From Rhizobiaceae bacterium UBA1291 (GTDB lineage: Bacteria; Pseudomonadota; Alphaproteobacteria; Rhizobiales; Rhizobiaceae): DNA of 8,587 nt. Positions within the stretch are counted from its first letter, which is position 1. Each line of letters starts with the position of its first letter. Where the stretch lies: positions 1 to 8,587 of the forward strand of contig DBUL01000138.1 in the NCBI GenBank assembly GCA_002307905.1. The letters run 5' to 3'. Of this stretch, positions 1 to 6,522 are shown one piece after another. A model generated the notes under the pieces. That model did no database searches. It was not told the origin of the DNA and worked only from the letters and a program-made list of their open reading frames with translations. Position numbers and translations under genes: made by a program.

Positions 1-9
1 AAGTCACGA

Positions 10-28
10 CCTCCACCAGAGGTGGAGG
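10..28. repeat. IS right-end subterminal hairpin
   Basis: CCTCCACC (10-17) and GGTGGAGG (21-28) form a perfect 8-bp stem around the triloop AGA. The same stem recurs at 589-607. It lies downstream of the transposase gene, so it is the likely right-end recognition structure for TnpA. Confidence 0.75.
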
Positions 29-46
29 TTTGAAACGCTGCGCTTG

Positions 47-63
47 AACCGCTAGAAGCGGTT
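47..63 (+). terminator. Hairpin just past the tnpA stop, terminator-like on the + strand
   Basis: AACCGC (47-52) pairs with GCGGTT (58-63) around the loop TAGAA. On the + strand the stem runs into a short T run (62-65), a weak intrinsic-terminator pattern that would stop transcription entering the element from the left. On the transposase strand it begins about 10 nt after the stop codon but has no T run, so it is a poor terminator for tnpA itself. Confidence 0.35.
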
Positions 64-73
64 TTGCTATAGG

Positions 74-508
74 TTAGTAGCTGCGATTAAAGAGGTCGGC
101 AAAGTCGGAAGCTTTGTCGGCCTTTTCCTGATTGCGGATATAACGTCTGACGACCTGCTCATTGTAACCCGTCGTCGATACGAAATACCCGCGTGCCCAA
201 AAGTGATAGCCCTTGTAGCGCCGTTTGCGGGCGTACTTGTTGGCTACATAGATCGCCGTCTTACCCTTCAAGAAGCCGATAATGTGCGACACCGAGTACT
301 TCGGTGGGATCGATATCAGCATGTGTACATGGTCGGGCATCAGGTGCCCTTCCTCGATCCGGCAACCCTTTTGTCCAGCAAGAGTATGCAAAAGGTCGCC
401 CAATTCACGCCGCAAGTCCCCGTAAAGACGTTTCGTGCGGTACTTACTCGCGAAGACCACATGATATTTGCAGTCCCAAGTCGCATGTGATTGAGATCGT
501 TCGTCCAT
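74..508 (-). CDS. tnpA: IS200/IS605 family transposase TnpA (Y1 HUH nuclease)
   Basis: This 144-residue protein has the usual length for a Y1 single-strand transposase. It cuts and joins single-stranded DNA at the hairpin-marked ends of the element. The metal-binding HUH motif is HVH at residues 60-62, preceded by the family pattern EGHLMPDH. The likely catalytic tyrosine is Y123 in the helix motif YIRNQ (123-127), after the GYFVSTTG block (107-114). The ATG at 506-508 is supported by a strong GGAGG about four bases upstream. The gene looks intact, with no frameshift or missing catalytic residue, so the copy could be active. It is far shorter than REP-associated RAYT transposases, and no TnpB partner is seen. 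Its leader can fold so as to hide the ribosome binding site (separate entry). It reads in the same direction as the suf operon, with the operon terminator in between. Confidence 0.93.
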   Translation of the reverse strand: MDERSQSHATWDCKYHVVFASKYRTKRLYGDLRRELGDLLHTLAGQKGCRIEEGHLMPDHVHMLISIPPKYSVSHIIGFLKGKTAIYVANKYARKRRYKGYHFWARGYFVSTTGYNEQVVRRYIRNQEKADKASDFADLFNRSY

Positions 509-511
509 AAA

Positions 512-558
512 ACCTCCGTTCTATGTCTCGGCCAATCTAACGGTCCAAGCGCGGAGGT
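512..558 (-). promoter_or_regulatory. Leader stem that can sequester the tnpA ribosome binding site
   Basis: On the transcript the Shine-Dalgarno segment CGGAGGT (complement of 512-518), just before the tnpA ATG, is perfectly complementary to ACCTCCG (complement of 552-558) 33 nt upstream. The 7-bp GC-rich stem would bury the whole Shine-Dalgarno sequence. Salmonella IS200 is known to limit transposase translation with a leader structure that hides its ribosome binding site. Equivalence here is inferred from position and complementarity only. Confidence 0.5.
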
Positions 559-588
559 CTCTCAACTACAATGTAAAACTCGTCCAGT

Positions 589-607
589 CCTCCACCGAAG
601 GTGGAGG
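589..607. repeat. IS left-end subterminal hairpin
   Basis: CCTCCACC (589-596) and GGTGGAGG (600-607) form a perfect 8-bp stem around GAA. The stem is identical to the one at 10-28, with a different triloop. It lies about 80 nt upstream of the tnpA start, as expected for the left-end TnpA recognition structure. Confidence 0.75.
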
Positions 608-619
608 TTTATTTACTTC

Positions 620-649
620 ATAATAAAAGGCCCGGTCGGTAACCGGGCC
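620..649 (-). terminator. Rho-independent terminator of the suf operon
   Basis: Read leftward, GGCCCGGT (complement of 642-649) pairs with ACCGGGCC (complement of 629-636) around a 5-nt loop, giving a perfect 8-bp GC-rich stem. It is followed by TTTTATT (complement of 622-628). It starts 31 nt after the sufA stop codon, so it most simply ends the suf transcript. It also shields the adjacent tnpA from suf read-through. Some IS200 elements carry a terminator at their own left end, but distance and position favour the operon here. Confidence 0.85.
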
Positions 650-680
650 ATTTTCAGACGATTCTCGATCTGCGGATCCC

Positions 681-1076
681 CTAGCGGGCGACAGGCGCAT
701 CTTCATGCTTCCGGCGAGCCAGTTCGGCCAGATCGGCCGCCTTCAGCTCAACCGATTCGCCACAACCGCAGGCCGACGTCTGGTTGGGGTTGGTGAAGGT
801 GAAGCCCGAGCGCAGCGTGGTCGTCTCGAAATCCATCTGCGTGCCGAGCAGGTAGAGCACGGCCGAGGGCTCGACCCAGACGCTGGCGCCTTCGCGTTCG
901 ATCAGGTCGTCCTTCGGATTGGGTTCGCGCACGAGGTCGATGGTATACTCCATCCCGGCGCAACCGCCCTTCTTGATCCCGACGCGGATGCCCTTGGCGC
1001 CCGGGCCGGAATTTTCGACGATCGCGCGGACGCGGGCTGCTGCCGCATCCGTCATGGTCATCACCTGAAAGCCCAT
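681..1076 (-). CDS. sufA: A-type Fe-S carrier protein SufA (HesB/IscA family)
   Basis: A 131-residue A-type carrier that receives an Fe-S cluster, or iron, from the SufBCD scaffold and passes it to apo-proteins in the cytoplasm. The three ligand cysteines of the family are present: C39 in KKGGCAGM and C103 and C105 in SACGCGES. The protein extends 26 residues past the CGC motif, somewhat longer than the roughly 107-residue IscA. Family assignment is firm; the choice of SufA over ErpA or IscA rests on its place as last gene of the suf operon. The ATG at 1074-1076 is preceded by AGGAG with a 6-nt gap. The second in-frame Met (residue 6) has a weaker site. It follows the DUF59 gene after 76 nt and precedes the operon terminator by 31 nt. 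Confidence 0.93.
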   Translation of the reverse strand: MGFQVMTMTDAAAARVRAIVENSGPGAKGIRVGIKKGGCAGMEYTIDLVREPNPKDDLIEREGASVWVEPSAVLYLLGTQMDFETTTLRSGFTFTNPNQTSACGCGESVELKAADLAELARRKHEDAPVAR

Positions 1077-1094
1077 CTCGTTCTCCTGTCACGA

Positions 1095-1111
1095 CCGGGT
1101 TCAAGGCCCGG
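1095..1111 (-). other. Small hairpin in the sufT-sufA gap
   Basis: CCGGG (1095-1099) and CCCGG (1107-1111) form a 5-bp stem with a 7-nt loop in the 76-nt gap, a few bases before the sufA Shine-Dalgarno sequence. There is no T run in the transcribed direction, so it is not a terminator. It could affect mRNA stability or sufA translation, or be chance. Confidence 0.25.
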
Positions 1112-1152
1112 CGCTTCGAGTCATCCAAATGTAGTGGGCGACCTGGCTTCTA

Positions 1153-1533
1153 TCAATACCAGCCGATGGCGACCTGGGCTTCTTCCGACATGCGGTCCGG
1201 CGTCCATGGCGGATCGAAGGTCATCTCGACCTCGACGCCGGAGACACCTTCCACGGCGCTGACCGCATTCTCTACCCAGCCCGGCATCTCGCCGGCCACC
1301 GGGCAGCCGGGCGCCGTCAGCGTCATCATGATCTTGACCATGCGGTCGTCGTCAATGTCGATCTTGTAGATCAGCCCGAGTTCGAAGATGTCGGCCGGGA
1401 TTTCAGGATCGTAGACGGTCTTCAGCGCGGCGACGATGTCGTCGGAAAGACGCGCAATCTCGTCCTGCGGAATGGTCGACTGGACAATGCCTTCACGGAC
1501 ATCCGGCTTCTGTTCGCTTTCGTTGACGCTCAT
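1153..1533 (-). CDS. sufT: SUF-associated DUF59/MIP18 family Fe-S assembly factor (SufT-type)
   Basis: A 126-residue protein of the DUF59/MIP18 family (FeS_assembly_P), an accessory factor in Fe-S protein maturation whose exact chemistry is not settled. The signature DPEIP is at residues 42-46, followed by DIFELGLIY (48-56). The TAPGCP motif carries the conserved Cys77. The protein ends with a polar helix and GWY. The open frame continues upstream, but the ATG at 1531-1533 is chosen because it gives the usual family N-terminus and has GAGGA about 8 nt before it. That Shine-Dalgarno sequence overlaps the sufS stop codon (gap of 10 nt), so the two are probably translationally coupled. In Agrobacterium the gene in this position is called sufX. 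Confidence 0.9.
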   Translation of the reverse strand: MSVNESEQKPDVREGIVQSTIPQDEIARLSDDIVAALKTVYDPEIPADIFELGLIYKIDIDDDRMVKIMMTLTAPGCPVAGEMPGWVENAVSAVEGVSGVEVEMTFDPPWTPDRMSEEAQVAIGWY

Positions 1534-1543
1534 CGACGTATCC

Positions 1544-2788
1544 TCACGCGAAGAAGGTGCGGGCATGATCGAGCGCATCTGCAAGCGCATCGACTTCCGC
1601 ACGAGTGTTATAGAGACCGAAGGAGGCCCGGCAGGTCGAGGTGACCCCGAAACGGGCAAGCAACGGCTGGGCGCAATGGGTACCGGCACGCACGGCGACG
1701 CCTCGACGGTCGATCAGCATCGATACATCGTGGGCATGGATGCCGCCAAGCTCGAAGGAGAAGATCGCCCCCTTGCCCGGCGCATTGCCGATGATCCGCA
1801 GCGAGTTGATCGCCGAGAGCCGTTCATGGGCATAGGCGCGAAGGCTCTCCTCGTGGGCGGCGATCGCCTCGCGACCGAGGCCTTCGATGTAGTCGAGCGC
1901 ATAGCCCAGACCGATGGCCTGGACGATCGGCGGCGTGCCGGCTTCGAAGCGGTGCGGCGGATCGTTGTAGGTCACGGTGTCTTCGGTCACCTCGACGATC
2001 ATCTCGCCGCCGCCCATGAAGGGCTGCATGTCCTTCAGACGGTCCATCTTGCCGTAGAGCACGCCGATGCCCGACGGGCCGTAGAGCTTGTGGCCGGTGA
2101 TTGCATACCAGTCGCAATCGAGATCCTGAACATCGACCGGCATGTGGACGGCGCCCTGGGACCCGTCAACCATGACCGGAATACCGCGTGCATGGGCGAT
2201 GCGGCAGACGTCCTTGATCGGCACGACCGTGCCGAGCGCGTTGGACATGTGGGTGATGGCCACGAGCTTGGTGCGCTCGGTCAGGCATTTCTCGAAGGCT
2301 TCGAGGTCGAAGGCACCATCGTCGGTGACCGGTGCCCAGACGAGCTTCGCCCCCTTGCGCTCGCGCAGGAAATGCCACGGCACGATGTTGGAATGGTGCT
2401 CCATGATCGACAGGACGATCTCGTCGCCCTCGCCGACATGGGTCATGCCCCAGCCATAGGCGACGGTGTTGATCGCCTCGGTCGAGGACTTGGTGAAGAC
2501 CAGTTCGTCGATCGAGCCGGCATTGAGGAAACGACGCACTTTTTCCCGCGCGCCCTCATAGGCATCCGTCGCGGCATTGGACAGGAAATGCAGGCCGCGA
2601 TGGACGTTGGCATATTCGCTGGAATAGGCGTGGCTGATGGCGTCGATCACCTGTCGCGGCTTCTGCGCCGAGGCGGCGTTGTCGAGATAGACGAGCGGCT
2701 TGCCGTACACTTCGCGCGACAGGATCGGGAAGTCGCGGCGCACCGCCGCGACGTCATAACCGACCTGTGTGAGGAGATGATCAGCCAT
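1544..2788 (-). CDS. sufS: Cysteine desulfurase SufS (group II)
   Basis: A 414-residue PLP-dependent enzyme that converts L-cysteine to L-alanine and leaves a persulfide on its active-site cysteine for Fe-S cluster assembly. Visible landmarks are the EHHSN motif (130-134) that stacks on PLP, the D208/Q211 pair in VDGSQ, the PLP-binding Lys234 in TGHKLYG, and the catalytic Cys372 in RAGTHCAQP. The RAGTHC form with a short active-site loop marks group II (SufS/CsdA), unlike the first gene of the operon. Length matches the family (about 405-415). The ATG at 2786-2788 overlaps the sufD stop by 8 bp (ATGGCTGA) and has only a poor Shine-Dalgarno sequence, so translation probably depends on coupling to sufD. 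Group II enzymes usually need SufE or SufU as sulfur acceptor, and neither is encoded in this window. Confidence 0.96.
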   Translation of the reverse strand: MADHLLTQVGYDVAAVRRDFPILSREVYGKPLVYLDNAASAQKPRQVIDAISHAYSSEYANVHRGLHFLSNAATDAYEGAREKVRRFLNAGSIDELVFTKSSTEAINTVAYGWGMTHVGEGDEIVLSIMEHHSNIVPWHFLRERKGAKLVWAPVTDDGAFDLEAFEKCLTERTKLVAITHMSNALGTVVPIKDVCRIAHARGIPVMVDGSQGAVHMPVDVQDLDCDWYAITGHKLYGPSGIGVLYGKMDRLKDMQPFMGGGEMIVEVTEDTVTYNDPPHRFEAGTPPIVQAIGLGYALDYIEGLGREAIAAHEESLRAYAHERLSAINSLRIIGNAPGKGAIFSFELGGIHAHDVSMLIDRRGVAVRAGTHCAQPLLARFGVTSTCRASFGLYNTRAEVDALADALDHARTFFA

Positions 2789-4055
2789 GATTGTCCAGCC
2801 AGTCGGTGATGATCCCTTCCAGCGCCTCGACCAGCGCCTCGTCTTCCAGTTCCTCGACCACCTCCGCCACGAAGGCGTTGATCAGCAGGCCGCGCGCCTT
2901 CTTTTCCGGAATGCCGCGCGCCATCAGGTAATAGAGGTGGTTGTGATCGATGTCGGTGACCGTTGCGCCATGGGCGCACTGCACGTCGTCGGCAAAGATC
3001 TCGAGTTCGGGCTTCACCGAAAACTCGCCGTCATCCGACATCAGCAGCGTGTTGCAGGCCATGCGGGCATCGGTCTTCTGGGCGTCCGGAGCGACCCTGA
3101 TCATGCCCTGGAACACGCCCTTGGCGCGATCGAACACGACGCTGCGGACGATTTCCGTCGATGTGGTGTTCGGCACGTCGTGGCCGAGCGTCATGGTGAG
3201 GTCGGTATGGGTCTCGCCACCGAGCAGATTGACAGCGCGCAGCTTGAAGTCCGAGCCTTCGCCTGCGGTGCGCAGATGGACTTCCTGGCGCACCAGCTTG
3301 CCGCCGGCATTGACGACGAACAGACGGAACTGGGCATTGGCGCCGAGTTCGACCTTGATCTGGCCGAGATGGGTGTCGTCCGGGCCTTCCGTCTGCAGGA
3401 TGATCCAGGTGACGTCCGCGCCGTCGTCGATCTTCAGATCGGCGACGCTGGAGACAAGGGCCGCCCCTGCCCCGTTGCTCAGATAGCGCTCGATCACCAT
3501 CGCGCGGCTTTCCTTGCCGAAGCGGCAAGGGAAACGGACGTGGACGGGGCCGGTCGCGTGAACGTTCTGCAGTTCGATTGGTGCTTCGATCCGGGCGCCG
3601 GCTTCGATGCGCAGTTCAATGCCGTCGCGCACGAAACTGCCGTTCAGCCGGCCGATCGTATCGTCGCCATCACGGGCGGACAGCGTGCCGACAGCGGCGC
3701 CGCTGGCAAGGCCGTCGCCATAGGAAGTCGCCTGGACGCCGTCCGGCAAGGAGCCAAGTTTGGCTTGCCCCTGCAGTATAGGCATCACCGTCGCTCCAGC
3801 AACGGTCGGCTCGACCGCCTTGACGATCGCCGAGGGATCGATGGCAGGCACGCCGCGCATCAGCGCCTTGAGGTCCGTATAGTGCCATGCCTCGATGCGG
3901 CGGGTCGGCAGGCCGGCCCGCTTCAGTTCGTCGAACAGGCGGTCACGGGCGACCAGCACGTCGCCATCGCCCGGCAGCCCGCCGATCTGGCTCGTATACG
4001 CATCGATAAGCTGGGTTTCGGCAACCGTCAGTCGGTTGGCAGCTTGCAATGTCAT
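2781..4055 (-). CDS. sufD: Fe-S scaffold subunit SufD
   Basis: A 424-residue SufD that pairs with SufB and SufC in the SufBC2D scaffold, where it helps iron entry and cluster formation. The N-terminal helical part carries the typical RRIEAWHYTDL motif (52-62). The middle is a long beta-helix region (about 140-350). The C-terminal SufB/SufD core holds DVQCAHGATV with Cys360 and His362, matching the Cys/His pair important in E. coli SufD, then the RGIPEKKAR helix (380-388). The ATG at 4053-4055 is supported by GGGAGGGAG about 8 nt upstream. The gene starts 23 nt after the sufC stop and its end overlaps sufS by 8 bp. It is complete, with the usual length and no visible damage. Confidence 0.95.
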   Translation of the reverse strand: MTLQAANRLTVAETQLIDAYTSQIGGLPGDGDVLVARDRLFDELKRAGLPTRRIEAWHYTDLKALMRGVPAIDPSAIVKAVEPTVAGATVMPILQGQAKLGSLPDGVQATSYGDGLASGAAVGTLSARDGDDTIGRLNGSFVRDGIELRIEAGARIEAPIELQNVHATGPVHVRFPCRFGKESRAMVIERYLSNGAGAALVSSVADLKIDDGADVTWIILQTEGPDDTHLGQIKVELGANAQFRLFVVNAGGKLVRQEVHLRTAGEGSDFKLRAVNLLGGETHTDLTMTLGHDVPNTTSTEIVRSVVFDRAKGVFQGMIRVAPDAQKTDARMACNTLLMSDDGEFSVKPELEIFADDVQCAHGATVTDIDHNHLYYLMARGIPEKKARGLLINAFVAEVVEELEDEALVEALEGIITDWLDNHG

Positions 4056-4078
4056 CGTCGGAACTCCCTCCCCGCCCC

Positions 4079-4834
4079 TCAGGCCGCTTCGCCGATGATG
4101 TCGGCGTAGCCGTTGGCTTCGAGTTCGAGCGCCAGGCTCTTGTCGCCGGTCTTGATGATCTGGCCCTTGTAGAGCACGTGGACGGTATCCGGCACGATGT
4201 AGTCGAGCAGACGCTGGTAATGGGTGATGACGATCACGGCGCGGTCCGGCGACTTCAGCGCATTGACGCCGTCGGCGACGATTCTCAGCGCGTCGATGTC
4301 GAGGCCCGAATCGGTTTCGTCGAGCACGCAGAGCTTCGGCTCCAGCAGCGCCATCTGCAGGATTTCGGCACGCTTCTTCTCGCCGCCGGAGAAGCCGACG
4401 TTCAATGGGCGCTTCAGCATGTCCATGTTGATCTGCAACTCGCCGGCCGCCTGCTTGACGCGGCGGATGAAGTCCGGCGTCGTCAGTTCCGCTTCGCCGC
4501 GGGCCTTGCGCTGCTCGTTCATCGCCACCTTCAGGAACTGCATGGTGGCGACGCCGGGAATCTCGACCGGGTATTGGAAGGCGAGGAAGATACCCTTGGC
4601 GGCGCGCTCGGCTGCGTCGAGCTCCAGAATGCTCTCGCCGTTGTAGAGGATGTCGCCCTCGGTGACTTCATAGTCCTCACGACCGGACAGGATGTAGGAC
4701 AAGGTCGACTTGCCCGAGCCGTTCGGACCCATGATGGCAGCCACTTCGCCGGCCTTGACCGTCAGGTTCAGGCCGCGGATGATCTCGGTGCCGTCTTCGG
4801 CGATGCGAGCATGAAGGTTTCTGATTTCAAGCAT
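4079..4834 (-). CDS. sufC: Fe-S assembly ATPase SufC
   Basis: A 251-residue cytoplasmic ABC-type ATPase. It is not a transporter; its ATP cycle drives the conformational change of the SufBCD scaffold. All nucleotide-binding motifs are present: Walker A GPNGSGKST (36-44), Q-loop Gln87, signature SGGEKKR (149-155), Walker B LCVLDE (168-173) with D-loop SGLD, and H-loop His205. The SufC-type signature and ETDSGLD sequence separate it from transporter ATPases. The frame is open to a TTG at 4838-4840, but the ATG at 4832-4834 is preferred because AAGGA lies 7 nt before it and nearly touches the TTG. The gene follows sufB after 74 nt and precedes sufD by 23 nt. Confidence 0.96.
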   Translation of the reverse strand: MLEIRNLHARIAEDGTEIIRGLNLTVKAGEVAAIMGPNGSGKSTLSYILSGREDYEVTEGDILYNGESILELDAAERAAKGIFLAFQYPVEIPGVATMQFLKVAMNEQRKARGEAELTTPDFIRRVKQAAGELQINMDMLKRPLNVGFSGGEKKRAEILQMALLEPKLCVLDETDSGLDIDALRIVADGVNALKSPDRAVIVITHYQRLLDYIVPDTVHVLYKGQIIKTGDKSLALELEANGYADIIGEAA

Positions 4835-4862
4835 GTTCAAATCCTTCCGGACGAATAAGAGC

Positions 4863-4875
4863 GGCGCCTAGCGCC
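4863..4875 (-). other. Small hairpin in the sufB-sufC gap
   Basis: GGCGC (4863-4867) and GCGCC (4871-4875) form a 5-bp stem with a 3-nt loop in the 74-nt gap between sufB and sufC. It is followed in the transcribed direction by GCTCTTATT. It is too short for a convincing terminator; an mRNA processing or attenuation role is possible but unsupported. Confidence 0.25.
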
Positions 4876-4908
4876 AAGAAACGGTTGCTGAGCTTGGTCG
4901 GACGGCAA

Positions 4909-6378
4909 TCAGCCGACCGAACCCTCAAGGCTGATGCCGATGAGCTTCTGCGCCTCGACGGCAAATTCCATGGGCAGTTCCTGGATGACTTCGCGGACGA
5001 AGCCGTTGACGATCAGCGCGATCGCCGCTTCCTGCGGAATGCCGCGCTGCAGGCAGTAGAACAGCTGATCTTCGGAGATCTTCGAGGTGGTCGCCTCGTG
5101 CTCGAACTGCGCCGTCGAGTTCTTCGCCTCGATATAGGGCACGGTATGCGCGCCGCACTTGTCGCCGATCAGGAGTGAGTCGCACTGGGTGAAGTTGCGG
5201 GCATTCTCCGCCTTGCGGTGGGCCGAGACCTGGCCGCGATAGGTGTTGTTGGAGAAGCCGGCGGAAATGCCCTTGGAGATGATGCGGCTCGACGTGTTCT
5301 TGCCGAGATGGATCATCTTGGTGCCGCTGTCGATCTGCTGGTGGCCGTTCGACACGGCGATCGAGTAGAACTCGCCGCGCGAACCGTCGCCGCGCAGGAT
5401 GCAGGACGGGTATTTCCAGGTGATTGCCGAACCGGTCTCGACCTGGGTCCAGGAAATCTTGGAATTCTTGCCGCGGCAGTCGCCCCGCTTGGTGACGAAG
5501 TTGTAGATGCCGCCCTTGCCTTCCTTGTCGCCCGGATACCAGTTCTGGACGGTGGAATACTTGATCTCGGCATCGTCGAGCGCAACGAGTTCGACCACAG
5601 CGGCGTGCAACTGATTCTCGTCGCGCTGCGGCGCGGTGCAGCCTTCGAGATAGGAGACGTAAGCCCCTTCCTCGGCGATGATCAGCGTGCGCTCGAACTG
5701 GCCGGTGTTCTTCTCGTTGATACGGAAATAGGTCGACAGTTCCATCGGGCAGCGAACGCCCTTTGGCACGAAGACGAAGGAACCGTCGGTGAAGACCGCG
5801 GTGTTGAGCGTCGCATAGTAGTTGTCGGTCACCGGCACGACCGAGCCGAGGTACTTCTGCACCAGCTCGGGATGCTCCCGGATCGCCTCCGAGATCGACA
5901 TGAAGATCACGCCGGCCTTCTTCAGCTCTTCTTTAAAGGTGGTGACGACCGAGACGCTGTCGAAAACTGCGTCAACGGCGATCTTGGAGGTCTGAACGCC
6001 GGCCAGCATTTCCTGTTCGCGCAAGGGAATGCCGAGCTTTTCGTAGACCTTCAGCAGCTCCGGATCGACATCATCGATCGAGGTCGGGCCGGCCGTGCTC
6101 TTCGGCGCGGCATAATAATAGAGGTCGTTGAAATCGATCTTCGGATAATTGACGCGCGCCCAGGTCGGCTCTTCCATCGTGAGCCAACGCTTATAGGCGT
6201 CGAGGCGCCAGGCAAGCATCCATTCCGGTTCGTTCTTCTTGGCGGAAATGAATCGGATGATATCTTCCGACAGGCCCTTGGGGGCCTTGTCGACTTCGAT
6301 CATCGTCTCGAAACCGTATTTGTACTGGTCGACATCGATCTGGCGGACCTGATCGATTGTTTCCTGCACGGCAGCCAT
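4909..6378 (-). CDS. sufB: Fe-S scaffold subunit SufB
   Basis: A 489-residue SufB, the main scaffold of the SufBC2D complex, which accepts persulfide sulfur and builds the cluster. Cys247 in YLEGCTAPQ corresponds to the sulfur-accepting cysteine of E. coli SufB (Cys254). Cys399 in TQCDSLL and Glu428 in EHEATTS line up with E. coli Cys405 and Glu434. Cys408 is in [10 protein letters not shown]. The protein ends in the family tail [15 protein letters not shown]. The ATG at 6376-6378 is chosen because GGAG lies 7 nt upstream and the family N-terminus starts there; an upstream TTG would add 15 residues with no good Shine-Dalgarno sequence. It follows the first cysteine desulfurase gene after a hairpin-rich 144-nt gap, the largest spacing in the operon. 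Confidence 0.97.
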   Translation of the reverse strand: MAAVQETIDQVRQIDVDQYKYGFETMIEVDKAPKGLSEDIIRFISAKKNEPEWMLAWRLDAYKRWLTMEEPTWARVNYPKIDFNDLYYYAAPKSTAGPTSIDDVDPELLKVYEKLGIPLREQEMLAGVQTSKIAVDAVFDSVSVVTTFKEELKKAGVIFMSISEAIREHPELVQKYLGSVVPVTDNYYATLNTAVFTDGSFVFVPKGVRCPMELSTYFRINEKNTGQFERTLIIAEEGAYVSYLEGCTAPQRDENQLHAAVVELVALDDAEIKYSTVQNWYPGDKEGKGGIYNFVTKRGDCRGKNSKISWTQVETGSAITWKYPSCILRGDGSRGEFYSIAVSNGHQQIDSGTKMIHLGKNTSSRIISKGISAGFSNNTYRGQVSAHRKAENARNFTQCDSLLIGDKCGAHTVPYIEAKNSTAQFEHEATTSKISEDQLFYCLQRGIPQEAAIALIVNGFVREVIQELPMEFAVEAQKLIGISLEGSVG

Positions 6379-6394
6379 TCGCGTTCTCCAATCT

Positions 6395-6512
6395 TGCCGG
6401 ATCAAAGGCCGGCAGCTTGTCAACGTTTTGAGCGGAAACCCGCTCTTATGTAGTCGCCAGAGGCGTGTTTTTCACCCTCGCGGCAAGGAGAAAATTGGTT
6501 TTTGCCAATTTT
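6395..6512 (-). promoter_or_regulatory. Structured leader in the sufS2-sufB gap (three perfect stems)
   Basis: The 144-nt gap holds three perfect stems. The first is AAAATTGG (6491-6498) with CCAATTTT (6505-6512), 8 bp, AT-rich, 6-nt loop. The second is GAGCGG (6430-6435) with CCGCTC (6440-6445), 4-nt loop. The third is TGCCGG (6395-6400) with CCGGCA (6409-6414), 8-nt loop, ending shortly before the sufB Shine-Dalgarno sequence. A TTGACA lies at 6418-6423 on the transcribed strand, but no matching -10 follows at 16-18 nt, so I do not call a promoter. The stretch may be an attenuator, an mRNA processing or stability region, or an operator. The function is inferred. Confidence 0.4.
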
Positions 6513-6522
6513 TCCCAGTCTT

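Larger units (their letters stand above)
1..620 (-). mobile_element. IS200/IS605-type single-gene insertion sequence (left edge at or beyond the window end)
   Basis: A compact element carrying only a Y1 transposase gene, which reads leftward. Hairpins at 589-607 (upstream of the gene, the element's left end) and 10-28 (downstream, its right end) share the same 8-bp stem in the same orientation, with loops differing in sequence. On the transposase strand both are preceded by AAA. Subterminal hairpins without terminal inverted repeats are typical of this family, which moves as single-stranded DNA and makes no target duplication. No tnpB is visible. The exact tips are not defined: the upstream tip lies somewhere between 608 and about 628, next to the suf terminator, and the downstream tip is near position 1 or just outside. 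Confidence 0.82.

Noticed and set aside
1..620. REP-associated RAYT transposase or a tnpA-tnpB element
   Set aside because: The protein is only 144 residues with IS200-type motifs, has its own end hairpins, and no TnpB sequence is visible.
1095..1111. Possible tRNA fragment (GGGTTCAA followed by CCCGG) in the sufT-sufA gap
   Set aside because: Only a T-arm-like stretch is present; no acceptor, D or anticodon arms can be built around it.
1436..2809. Long open frame (457 codons) on the + strand antisense to sufS and sufT
   Set aside because: It is the complement of clearly recognised genes; its product is low-complexity, rich in D, G, R and H, and resembles no family. Long antisense frames are common in GC-rich genomes.
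2787..4109. 440-codon + strand open frame antisense to sufD
   Set aside because: Same reason: the opposite strand encodes a full-length SufD with conserved motifs and good start context.
6418..6423. Internal promoter with a perfect TTGACA ahead of sufB
   Set aside because: No acceptable -10 element follows at 16-18 nt; the sequence there is GC-rich.
5218..6453. 411-codon + strand open frame antisense to sufB
   Set aside because: Mirror frame of the highly conserved SufB; no recognisable domain or plausible family composition.
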